Part shown: positions 42,142-51,242 of the stretch, one piece after another
Numbering within the stretch: position 1 is the stretch's first letter
Layout: the number at the start of each line of letters is the position of its first letter
Source: Earliella scabrosa
Taxonomy: Eukaryota; Basidiomycota; Agaricomycetes; Polyporales; Polyporaceae
Assembly: GCA_022605405.1 (NCBI GenBank)
Contig: JABYQQ010000001.1
Span: forward strand, 2,790,001-2,854,000
Direction: 5' to 3'
DNA length: 64,000 bases
Position numbers and translations under genes: made by a program
Notes under the pieces: model-generated
Told to the model about the DNA's origin: nothing
Database searches by the model: none
What the model saw: the letters and a program-made list of their open reading frames with translations, nothing else

Positions 42142-42728
42142 TCAGCAGTCCGCGGCAAGGAGCGCCCGCCTGTTCTGGTCGCGCAACGCCGCTATTTCGA
42201 AGTCGAGCCCCGTCTGTTCGCGGTCCAAGGCCAGGATGACGTCGTCGAGGCGGATGAGGAAGTGGACGTCGTGTTGGTTGGCGCGGGCTAGGGTCTGGCG
42301 GATGAGGCGAACTTCGCGGAGTCGAACGCGGACGGCGGCAACCTCGGTCATCAAGCTGTCGAGACGCGCGCTGCGGCGGACCCCGACAACCTGGTCCGAG
42401 AACTCGTTCGCGAAGCGCGTCCCAAAGTCGGGCCAACCGCGTTCAAGCGCGTCGCGCGTGCGAGTCACGTATTGCGCCGCCGCGTTAAGCGAGGAGTTGA
42501 AGACTATGAGCGGACGCTACGAGTGCGGGGTTAGCGCACGCGAGACGGAATACAGACAGGACATACCAGGAGCTGGATGATCCCGATGTACATGTCCGCG
42601 ATGTGACCCGCGTCCGACTCGGTGTTGGCGTCTGCGAGCGTTTCGAGGTCGAAGACGGCTCGCTCGAGAGCTTGGATCGCGACGGAGATGGCGCGTTCGC
42701 GAAGGTCCGGAGGAAGCGGCGAAGACAT
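42142..42728 (-). CDS. Antisense accessory gene 1 of A2: small helical protein
   Basis: Two exons (42567-42728, 42142-42516) with a 50-nt GTATGT...TAG intron (42517-42566, phase 0) give 178 residues. The N-terminus is RERAISVAIQALERAVFDLETL. After the intron come YVTRTRDALERGWPDFGTRF and RLDSLMTEVAAVRVRLREV. The VTR, WP and LREV features, with the intron just before this region, match family B small gene 1 (LVTRVEAAVEKWPEPES...LYLREV). No known domain was recognised. The start lies 97 bp from the 3' LTR, and the upstream region includes the 3' polypurine tract. Confidence 0.7.
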
Positions 42729-42763
42729 GGTTAGGTGCGGAAACCCTTTCTGCGCGTTCCCCC

Positions 42764-42770
42764 CCTTTTA
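42764..42770 (-). promoter_or_regulatory. TATA-like box of antisense gene 1, A2
   Basis: ATAAAAG followed by a G-run on the minus strand, about 36-42 bp before the ATG at 42728. Confidence 0.55.
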
Positions 42771-42787
42771 TCCCCGTCCGTCTTCGA

Positions 42788-42824
42788 GGGACTGGGGACA
42801 GTCCCGATATTAGCGGGGGGGAGA
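42788..42824 (+). promoter_or_regulatory. 3' polypurine tract with hairpin, A2
   Basis: Hairpin GGGACTG-GGGA-CAGTCCC (42788-42805), a spacer ending ATTAGC, then GGGGGGGAGA (42815-42824) abutting the 3' LTR. This is the normal position of the plus-strand primer. Confidence 0.85.
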
Positions 42825-43829
42825 TGTTGTGCACCTGCACCGGCCATGCCCCGATTTCGTCGACCCGCGCTCTGCGACGCGCCTTCGCGCGAACCCTTCG
42901 CGCGACCTTCCCGCGGACGGCAGCCGCGCCCCACCAGCCTTCCGACTGCGCGCGGCCCTACCACACGAAAACACGCGCGACTTCGAGACCCCTTCATTTC
43001 CCCGACGGTCCGGTCGGAGCTCCGCAACGCGAGGGACGAGGCAGCCTCGGACGCACGTTCCGCGAGCCAAGGATGCGGAAGAACATCGCGCGCGGGGGCC
43101 GCGAGCGCGGCATTCGACCGAGTCATGCGAAGCTGGCCACTCACGAGCTTGCGAGCTATCGCGACCGACGGACGAGACTTGGGAGCGCGAGGACGCGATC
43201 GTGCGGAGGGACGTGCCGAGGATCGAGGGCACAGCCACCGTCCGGTAGCCTCGAGGCTGATTCGTCGAGAGGCGAGATTGCGATCGAAGACCGCGTTTGA
43301 GGGTGACGGGACGGGGATGTGGCGAAGGCACGCGCAGTTGGGAGAGGATCAGGCGGACGGTGCGGGCGGTGGAAGGGTTGATACGAGAAGTTTTTCGGTT
43401 GTCGCGTTCCGGAGTTGCGGACGGTCGCAGGACCGTGTAGTTAGAGTAGTGCGAGGGCAGGAGCCCCAGAGAATCGAATCCCCCACCCATCGAGACTCAG
43501 CGAATACGCGTGCGTTTGCGTCTGCGTTTGCGTCTGCGACAGCGACTTGCGTTTGCGCCTGCGATTTGCGTTCTTCTCATCTCGAAACACCGTCCTGCGG
43601 GTTCCCTCCGCAGAGCTTGAGTTAGCCACACCCCTTCGAGCTCTCTTCCATAGTCTTCTCCCGCGGTCTCTGCGATCCTTCGCGAGAGCCTTTCGAGAGT
43701 CGACTCCGCGTCCGCGTCCTGCGAACCCGGGAACCAGATCCCCTACCTCGCACCACCTTCTCGAGTTCTTGGTTTCTTAGTGTGGTTTAGTTGTTTCTTT
43801 CCGCACACAGAGCCGGAGCACACCCATCA
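42825..43829 (+). repeat. 3' LTR of A2
   Basis: 1005 bp, appears identical to the 5' LTR. It is followed by the TCGC duplication. Confidence 0.97.
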
Positions 43830-43833
43830 TCGC

Positions 43834-46033
43834 GAGTCCTCACAGAGGACCAAGCCAAAGAAATGGGTGAGGCGATCACGAGAGAGGACTGCGAGTCAGC
43901 ACTTAAGTTTTCAAAGAGCGGGTCCGCGCCGGGACTTGACGGACTCCCATACGAGCTCTGGAAAACCTGGCACGAGCGCTTCAAAGAAGACTCCCGTTCG
44001 GAGGGACACCGCCCCTTTGATGTAGTCGGGATGTTAACCCGAGTGTTTGAGGACATCCGAACGCATGGAGTGTCTGCGAAAACCGACTTCTCGCAAGGCT
44101 GGATGTCGCCGATTTATAAGAAAGGTGAACTCACCAAAATCGCGAACTACCGGCCCATCACCCTGCTCAACACAGACTATAAAATGTTTAGCAAAATCCT
44201 TGCGGTCCGACTTGCGAGCGTGGCCACGGACATTGTCCATCCGTCACAAGCGGGTTTCGTCCCGGGGCGAAGGATCCACGACCATACGCAGCTGGCTAGG
44301 ATGATGGTCGAGTGGGCGGAAGCTACTGAAACGAACGGTATCATCGTGGCATTAGACCAGGAAAAGGCATACGACAAGATAGCTCACGACTACCTATGGC
44401 GGGTCCTTGAAGCGTTCAAGTTCCCGCCGCAGTTCGTAAGCATGGTGAAGACGCTGTATGCGCACGCGGAGACCTCTGTGATGATAAATGGAGTCCTGAG
44501 TAAGCCCTACAAGGTGTATAGAGGGGTCCGCCAAGGAGACCCGCTCTCCTGCCTGCTGTTTGACCTTGCAATTGAGCCGCTGTCCGCGATGATTCGGTCA
44601 TCTAGCCTGAAGGGGATTGACCTCCCGCGATGTAGTGAGGCGCTGAAGGCTACCCTCTTTGCCGATGACACTACCACGTATCTTGCAGAGGACGACAATT
44701 TCGAAGTGCTCCAGGAGATCCTGGACACCTGGTGCTCAGCAGCCAAAGCAAAATTCAACATCAAAAAGACTGAACTGCTCCCCATAGGCTGCCCGTCCTT
44801 CCGAGAACGAGTAGTGAACACGTACCGTGACGAAGGCACGTGGAACAACTGCCCGAGAGGCATCCGGGTAGCGGCAGACGGGGAGCCTGTGCGGATCCTC
44901 GGGGGTTTCTTCGGAAACCAGATCTCACAGGCAGACATCTGGTCCCCGAGGCTGGCTAAAGTGGCCGACACGCTAGACCGGTGGCGGCTGAGTAACCCGA
45001 CCCTAGAGGGAAGGAAGCATGTCATACAAATGATGGCAGGGGGGATGACGCAGTACCTCACCGACGTGCAGAGAATGCCTAAGGACGTGGAGAGAAGGCT
45101 TGTCAGGACAATCCGAAATTTCCTATGGAACGACAAGACGAACTCACCAGTGAGCTTCGACCATGTGATGCTTCCAGTTGACTAGGGTGGCCTGGGAGTC
45201 CTCGACATACAGGCGAGGAATGAGGCCATCGACTTGATGTGGCTGAAGCAGTACCTAAGCTTTGGAGAGGACCGCCCACTCTGGACGCTGCTTGCGGATG
45301 ACCTATACGCTAGGAATCCGACAAAGAGCTGTAAGCTAAGGGACCCAAGATTAAGAATAAACCCCTTCCTGCAGACATGGGACCCATCAACACGAGGCGG
45401 GGCACTCCCGAAGGAGCTCGTTGGGATGCTCAAGGCGGCCAAGTCGCATGGACTGAGGCTGGAGGCGCTAGCACCATCACGCAGCATCATCCGCGCCTTG
45501 CCCATGTGGGAGAGCTCCTTGGCAGACACTGCGAAGCTTAGGAGCCTGGCGTCAAGGTCGAGGGCGACGAACTGCATACGTACTGTCCACAAGCTCCTCA
45601 CGATCGGGGATTTCGAGCGGCTTGCGGCCCTCACCTCTGAACCAACGCACGATCCGTCGAAGGGACCCCTATGCGAATGCGAAGGGTGTGCCGCGTGTAG
45701 ACATGACACGGGCTGTAGCAACCCCGGCGACTGCAGCCGTCGGGCGGAGCTGTTCCTCGACACCCTCCCGCCGCGGTGGGATCCGCGAGGAGAACACCCT
45801 CAAGACTATGAGGAGGAAGTCTGGAACGCGCTCCCGGAACATGAGCGAGAAGGGTGCTTCGATAGGAGAGTCACGACGTACGGCAAAATCGGGGATGCGC
45901 TCCGGCTCTTCACTAGCTCGGAGGAGCCAGGCAAGGACAGGCTCGACATGAGCGTTGACGAGTCTGAGCAGGTGATTGAGGCCGCAGTGGTCGGCTGCTG
46001 TGTGCGAAGCGGAGAGGTCACGGCAACGGCCGG
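43834..46033 (+). pseudogene. LINE ORF2 segment 2: reverse transcriptase, with premature TAG
   Basis: This continues segment 1 in frame once A2 and one TCGC are removed. It has RT motifs of non-LTR elements: SGSAPGLDGLPYELW, YRPITLLNTDYK, QAGFVPGRRI, LDQEKAYDK, GVRQGDPLS and the catalytic FADDT. An in-frame TAG at 45183-45185 (between LPVD and GGLGVLD) ends the intact frame. The same frame continues open for a further ~280 codons with LINE-like sequence (WLKQYLSFGEDRPLW) and a Cys/His cluster (CECEGCAACRHDTGC). It ends at the B3 element. Confidence 0.88.
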
Positions 46034-46773
46034 TGATACGTCAACTGCGAGGCCAAGTGTGAAAAACACCTGAACAACCAGAAGAACAAGAAACAAGAAG
46101 GAGGAGTCCAGTCGATTCCCAGAGAGACTGACGAGCCCGTCGACGAGAGCTACGAGTTCTAACGATGACAACGACCGACGGTCTGCGGTCGAACGGGACG
46201 AGATAGAACGTGCTGCGGAGTGCGATGGACGTACGATGGACCGAACGACGGTACGGACGAGTTTGATCGACGGTCGAGAGACGAGGGACGGCCGTGCGAG
46301 GACTGAGGAACGGACGACGACGAACGGACGAAGTGCGATGACGGACGAGAGGAGTACGACGAGGAGAACCGAAAGACCGACAACGAAAGGCTCGACCGCA
46401 ACGACGGTCATCACGCGATGAGATCCGAACTCTGAGGGGGAAAGAATGCTTGGGTTCCTACGGCCTCCCGGCCTCTACTAAGTACATGGTTCGAACCGTC
46501 CAATCAACCACCGGAACGACGGAGCCGCCCGTGCGCCCTACCCGAGTCTGTGCCTTGTTCGACCGTTCGTAACCGATGTGACCGGCTGATCGTCGGCTAC
46601 CGACCGTCCGTCACATCCTACCAGTCGTCCGCACTGCCGTGCCGTTGGTCGTCGAGCCTCGTCCGTCGCCCCTCGGTCGGTGCAGCCGACCGAGCGTACC
46701 CTAGCTCGCGTTGCGCGGAATACATCGACCGGCTTGGCGTGATCCACGTGTGCACGCGTGGTGGTGCACTACA
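46034..46773 (-). repeat. 3' LTR of B3 (740 bp)
   Basis: Appears identical to the 5' LTR at 58424-59163. The half next to the primer-binding site matches the tandem family B LTRs. The U3 half is a different sequence without heptamer repeats. Confidence 0.95.
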
Positions 46774-46810
46774 CCTCCTCCCCACCGAAATCTGGACTGC
46801 CCTCAGTCCA
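46774..46810 (-). promoter_or_regulatory. 3' polypurine tract with hairpin, B3
   Basis: On the minus strand: hairpin TGGACTG-AGGG-CAGTCCA (46793-46810), then a short spacer and GGGGAGGAGG (46774-46783) next to the LTR. Confidence 0.85.
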
Positions 46811-46889
46811 TCAGACGGCGAACGCCACTGATCCTACGGTGGTACGACGTGGAACGGCCTCCCGGAATTGACCCGCGAGCTGCCGGTGG

Positions 46890-46896
46890 TATAAAT
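46890..46896 (+). promoter_or_regulatory. TATA box of antisense gene 1, B3
   Basis: TATAAAT, 45-51 bp before the ATG at 46941. Confidence 0.65.
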
Positions 46897-46940
46897 GGGG
46901 CCGGTCGTCGACGTCGACCGCCAGTACGTCCTAGCTCGCC

Positions 46941-47534
46941 ATGTCTCGGCTCGCCTCTTCACCGACCACCGCAACCCACGGCCAGGTTTTCACCGAAGCC
47001 ACCACGCGCCTCCTTCGGGTGCTCACGCCGACCGCGCTTGCCCAAGCCGATAGCCAGGTCGTCGCGTTGGAGCGCCTAGCCGACGCAGAAAACGTCGACG
47101 CGCTCACGAGAGACGACGCGCTCGTCGCAACCGCTCGCACCATCGTAAGTGGACCAGCCCCCGCCGGGCAACCGTTGCTGACGACGTTGAGTCAGGCCGC
47201 TGTCATCGCTCTCTCCGGGTCGAAGGACGCCGCAGCCGAGCTGGTTACTCGCGTGGAGGCCGCCGTTGAAAAGTGGCCGGAGCCCGAGTCGTTGAAGGAG
47301 TCGTTCATCGAACAGGTGTATCGCGACCGCCTCGTCTTGTCGCGCCGCGCGCAGGACCGTACGTTGGCGCAGTTGGAATACGAGGGAGAGGTCTTGCTCT
47401 ACCTGAGAGAGGTCGCGTCGCGGATGGGGTCGGCGGGGTTGCTCGCGTCGCTCAGCGCGGAAGGCGCATACGACGAGATTCGTGCGCTGATCCGCACCAC
47501 GGAGCGTGGTCGGTCGGCGCTCGCGGATCTGTAA
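46941..47534 (+). CDS. Antisense accessory gene 1 of B3: small helical protein
   Basis: Begins MSRLASSPTT. A 51-nt in-frame intron (47145-47195, GTAAGT...CAG) separates TARTI from AAVIALSGSKD, giving about 180 residues. It is mostly helical, with LVTRVEAAVEKWPEPESLKE and LEYEGEVLLYLREVASRMG. It is clearly paralogous to the next gene (same intron position; shared WPE and the E-V-L-x-YL-x-EV-x-x-RMG pattern) and similar to the small genes of A2. No known domain. It has its own TATA box and lies 168 bp from the 3' LTR. Confidence 0.75.
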   Translation: MSRLASSPTTATHGQVFTEATTRLLRVLTPTALAQADSQVVALERLADAENVDALTRDDALVATARTIVSGPAPAGQPLLTTLSQAAVIALSGSKDAAAELVTRVEAAVEKWPEPESLKESFIEQVYRDRLVLSRRAQDRTLAQLEYEGEVLLYLREVASRMGSAGLLASLSAEGAYDEIRALIRTTERGRSALADL

Positions 47535-47863
47535 CGTCGAAGGGTGCAAATTTTGTGTATGCGCGTGGTCGTCGTGGAATAGAGCGTGGATGATTGTGGC
47601 GACGGGGGAATGAATACGCTCCGTCGAAAGGTGCTGTTTTGCCGTGTTCGGACATGTCGTGGTGTCTCGATCGTCGGCTTGATAGCGTGCCCGTCCTCCT
47701 TGGTGAGAAACCTGTGCGCCCTGTGCCTTGTTCCACGTCGTTGCGATTGTTATCGACGGAGCAGCTGGCTTGGCTGGTCAGCGATCGATTGAGGTGACCG
47801 CGGTGCGGTATAAGGCTCCCCCCCTTTGGTCGGCTGGACGCGAATCCCTTCATCCTCGTCATC
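47535..47863. other. Spacer between antisense genes 1 and 2 of B3
   Basis: 329 bp without a gene. It contains the TATA box of gene 2 near its right end. Confidence 0.5.
47809..47814 (+). promoter_or_regulatory. TATA box of antisense gene 2, B3
   Basis: TATAAG, 50-55 bp before the ATG at 47864. Confidence 0.6.
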
Positions 47864-48423
47864 ATGCATCCTCGCGCCTCGCTTGCTCCCCAGACCCTTC
47901 AACTTATCCAAGCGCTCACGCCCGTCGCCATCGCGCAGGCCGAGGCCAAGGTGGCGGACTTGGAGGTTCTCGCTGAAGCGCAAACCGTCGACTCGACGGA
48001 AGCTGGCCTGGTCGCTAGCGAAGCCGCGCATACCATCGTAAGTCGCGTGAGTCCGGTTGATACCTCGGCTGCGACTGACGGTCGCAGGTCGCGGTGCTTG
48101 CGCTCGAAGACAGTCCCGACCGCGTGAAGGCGCTGGTCGACCGCGTTGAACGGGCTCTCGGTGGCTGGCCTGAGGCCGACGAGCTCCGCAAGGACTTCCT
48201 GTCGCAGCTTCGCAACGACCAGAACGCGCTTGTGCGATACAACCTCGACCGCATTTACGCAGGCCTCGAGTACGAGAGCGAGGTCCTGCACTACCTGACA
48301 GAGGTCTCCGCTCGCATGGGACCCTCGGGTGTCGTCCATTCGTTGAGCGCACGGGCCGGCCTTCAAGCGACGCATGCGCGCATGCATACCGTCGAGCGGA
48401 ACAGAGCCGCCCACGCGCGGTGA
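47864..48423 (+). CDS. Antisense accessory gene 2 of B3: small helical protein
   Basis: Two exons with a 50-nt intron (48038-48087, GTAAGT...CAG) between AAHTI and VAVLALEDS, giving 169 residues. It shows LVDRVERALGGWPEADELRKDFL and LEYESEVLHYLTEVSARMGPSG. Its length, intron site and motif order mirror gene 1, so the pair arose by duplication. Function is unknown. The charged, repeat-free helical pattern would fit a small dimerising or adaptor protein, but this is only inference. Confidence 0.77.
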
Positions 48424-48809
48424 CGATCAGGAGGGCCTCAGCATCAGAGAAGGACCGAATGGGTGTGGCGGGCGATGGTGGCGGGATCGGTGGCTGGGTC
48501 GTATGTCGTCGAGCGCTTGTGTTACCGGTTTTGGCAATCGGACTGCCTGATTCGACGAGAAGCGCTCTTCGGAGTGCTGCTGCGGCTTCCTGTCCAGGGT
48601 CCCGGGCGGTATTGCGATCGACAGAAGCCCGGAGCTGTCAGAGCACGGCGGGCGGCGAGGTGCCTGCGCCATGGAAGCTGCGGCCTCGCGCCAGGGCCGC
48701 GACGGGGTCTTCTGCATCGGGCGACCTTCGTCGGGTGGTCAGCCCGCCCCAGCTTAAAAAGGGGCCTGAGCTCGCTGGGACCCGCATCGGCTTCGAACCC
48801 TCCGCCGCC
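48424..48809. other. Spacer between antisense genes 2 and 3 of B3
   Basis: 386 bp with no supported gene. A TATA-like TTAAAAA lies near 48754. Confidence 0.5.
48754..48760 (+). promoter_or_regulatory. TATA-like box of antisense gene 3, B3
   Basis: TTAAAAA followed by GGGG, 50-56 bp before the ATG at 48810. Confidence 0.5.
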
Positions 48810-50788
48810 ATGTCCACCGCGCCCAGCTCCTCCACTGCCCCTTCCGTCGTCCCCCGCTACGACCCCGCCTCGTACGTCCGCCAGGTCGAGCGTCAAGACC
48901 ACCCTCTCCCCCAGCACGTCTATCCGACCACCATCCGGTCCTTCCTGGAGCTTGCCGTAAGACCGCTCCGGCTCCTCCTCCGCGCGCTGACCGTCGACCA
49001 TTCGCAGAAAAACACCGACTGTATCGACGCGGATCCGCCCGCCGGTCGTCTGGCCGGCCTCCTCGAGCAGCACTGCGTCGACCGCTCCGTCCGCGACCAG
49101 TTCGTCCGCGACTACTCGATTGCGAGCCGCGAGAAACGTCTCGCGGACGCGAAGGCCTCCCTCGAGCAAGCCCAGTCGAACGTCGCCAACATGCTGGTCA
49201 TCGTGGCGAACCTCCGCGAGACCGGACGGCTCAACCTCCGACTCGTCCTCGGCGACCGCGACGAAGAGCTCGAAGAGGCGGTCAAATCCCTCAAGTTCGC
49301 CGAGCAGCAAGTCATCGCCGGCCGCGCATTGGTGCTCGAGTCCGAGCACGAGCGTAAGTCGCCCCCTGCCTGACCGTTCGTCGCTCTCGCGTTAACCCCA
49401 CCCCTCATTCTTCAGTCGCTCGCGTGCAGGCCACCGGCGATTGGCGCAGGCACGTCGTGCCCGACGGACCACCTGCCCTTCCGCCGGCGACGCCTGGCAG
49501 CGCGCGCGATGCAGAAGGCTCCGACGACGAGGCCGCCCCTACGAACGACGCTCCGCCCCCTCCTGCTGACGGCTCGGACGAAGACGAGTCCGACGACGAC
49601 CAGTCCGCTGCTGGCGGCGAGGAGGGTGGCCCGCGTACTCGCTCTGGTCGGCGCGGCCGTCAGTCAACCGCCGGTTCGTCGAAGACCGAGCCGTCCGCGC
49701 TCCTCCGTTTCCCTGGCCCGGTAAGTCCACCGCGTCCCAGGCGTCGGTCGCGCGCGCGTGCTTGCCTTGCTGACCATTGATGTCAGTGCGACCGATGCGT
49801 TGAGAAGAACTCCGCCGCCTCTTGCCACCAGACCGACGACAACTGGCGCTGCACCAACTGCCGCACGTCCAAGTTCCGTTGCGAGTGGCACGGCGTGAAC
49901 GCGCGGGGCAAGATCAAGGAGGCCGTCAATAGCACCGCACCGGGCGCACAACCGCGCCATCCCCGCGTCTTCGCGGTCTTCAACACCGCTGGGTTCTCGC
50001 TTGCAAAGGGTCTCGAGCCGAAGCTCGAGTCCTTTGTCTTCAAGGCCATCTACGAGTTCGAACGTCACCAGCCGCAGGTCGCCGTCATCAACAAGGCCGA
50101 GCTGCTCAAGTCGCTCCGCGGCTTCGCGCCGACGAAGCCTGCGCAAACGGCATACCCCGCGGAGTTCCTCGTCAAGCACCCGCGGCCGAAGCTGCCCAAG
50201 GCGATCCCTGCGACCAGCCGCGCGACGGTCGCGCCGCCGCCGCCCAAGCGCAAACGGTCGGAGCGCGCGCCCTCCGTCGTCGACACCGCTGGGCCCGACA
50301 ATTCGTCCAAGACCGGCGGGAGCTCGGGGAAGATCATCCTGCCGCCTTCGAAGAAGCCGCGCGTGGAGCAGCCGGAGCCCATCGAGGATCGTCCCGCCTC
50401 TCCTGCACCAAGCCAGGACGAGGCTCCGCGCTCTCCGTCGCCCGAGGACTCCCTGACCGACCGCGCGGTCTACGTCGCCGTCAACGCCATTCGCGACCGG
50501 TTCAACGACCTCGTCGGCACTATCGTCACGGCGGAGCTCCAGCTCCTGGACCTTGCACGTCGCGAGGAGCAGGCGACCGGCCTCCCTTTCGGTACGTACG
50601 ACGGCGGGGTGTACGGGGCGGTTGTCGCGCCGCTGTCGGTCGGCCAGTACTCGACGACCTGGCGTGTGGCGCGCGTGTCGGATGAGGGTCGACGCCGTGT
50701 GCCCTCTGTGGTTGCTGGGCGTGCTCGTCGTCCGTCCCAGTCGGGCAGCGCGCGCGACGGTGAGGGCGAGGCAGGGCCCTCTGCTTGA
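48810..50788 (+). CDS. Antisense accessory gene 3 of B3: Zn2Cys6-like protein
   Basis: Starts MSTAPSSSTAPS. Introns: 48957-49007 (51 nt, phase 0, after FLELA), about 49354-49413 (phase 1 after GAG-C) and about 49722-49787 (just before the cysteine cluster). The first two positions match A2 gene 3. A helical region (LADAKASLEQAQSNVANMLV, EELEEAVKSLKFAEQQVIAG) is a probable coiled coil. An acidic Pro-rich stretch follows, then CDRC-X8-C-X8-CTNC-X6-C, close to the Zn2Cys6 pattern. Next come a Pro/Lys-rich linker with basic patches (PPKRKRSER) and a C-terminal helix (FNDLVGTIVTAELQLLDLA). A nuclear regulator of the element or host is possible. No binding site is known. Confidence 0.77.
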
Positions 50789-51184
50789 ACTTCGTGGCCT
50801 GGGTTTCGGTGCTTCGTCCGTGGTCGGTCCGTGCTTGCTTGTGCTGTTCGTCCTTCTGTACGTGCTCGTCAGTCGCTTTCTTGTTGTCGTCGGTGGTACC
50901 ATAGCCGTAGGTAATTGATCGTCCGTCTCATGTACGTTTGGTAGGGTAGTAGGGTCTCCGTCCGTTGAATGAATGAACTGTATCGCATCGTCGCTTTTTC
51001 TGAAAGAGCGTGAAGTATTATTCGGTGCAAAAATCGTCGTATGTGGTGTCTAACCGTTGTATAGTAAGGGAGCGCGTAAAAAGAGCGTCGTGTTCGACGG
51101 GCGGTAGTCCTGTCGTTCAAAACTGAAGAAGAAACGTCCTAGTGGTATGAAGTATGTTGTATACGACCGCGCGCAGCCGGTTGT
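50789..51184. other. Spacer between convergent antisense gene 3 and pol, B3
   Basis: 396 bp, AT-richer than the coding parts, with no supported gene. It probably holds the convergent transcript ends, by position equivalent to 38389-39054 in A2. Confidence 0.45.
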
Positions 51185-51220
51185 CCTCCTCCCCACCGAA
51201 ATATCGACTCCCTAGTCGAT
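51185..51220 (-). promoter_or_regulatory. Internal polypurine tract with hairpin, directly after pol (B3)
   Basis: On the minus strand: hairpin ATCGACT-AGGG-AGTCGAT (51203-51220), spacer ATTTCGGT, then GGGGAGGAGG (51185-51194). The spacer and purine run equal those at the 3' LTR (46774-46810), but the stem sequence differs with base pairing kept. Confidence 0.68.
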
Positions 51221-51242
51221 GCGTGGTTGGGCGGCTACGAAC

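Larger units (their letters stand above)
30574..43829 (+). mobile_element. Full-length family A Ty3/gypsy-type element A2 with antisense gene block (13,256 bp)
   Basis: Two 1005-bp LTRs appear identical and are flanked by TCGC duplications (30570-30573, 43830-43833). In order come the primer-binding site, gag-protease, frameshift site, pol, internal polypurine tract, three minus-strand genes (42728 to 39055), 3' polypurine tract and LTR. Gag and pol are intact, so the copy may be autonomous and recently active. The 4.4-kb region between pol and the 3' LTR is unusual in size and in being coded on the opposite strand. Confidence 0.95.

Noticed and set aside
39055..50788. Antisense block as an env-like gene
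   Set aside because: The genes are on the strand opposite to gag-pol. No signal peptide or membrane segment is seen, and the proteins are soluble, helical or Cys-cluster types.
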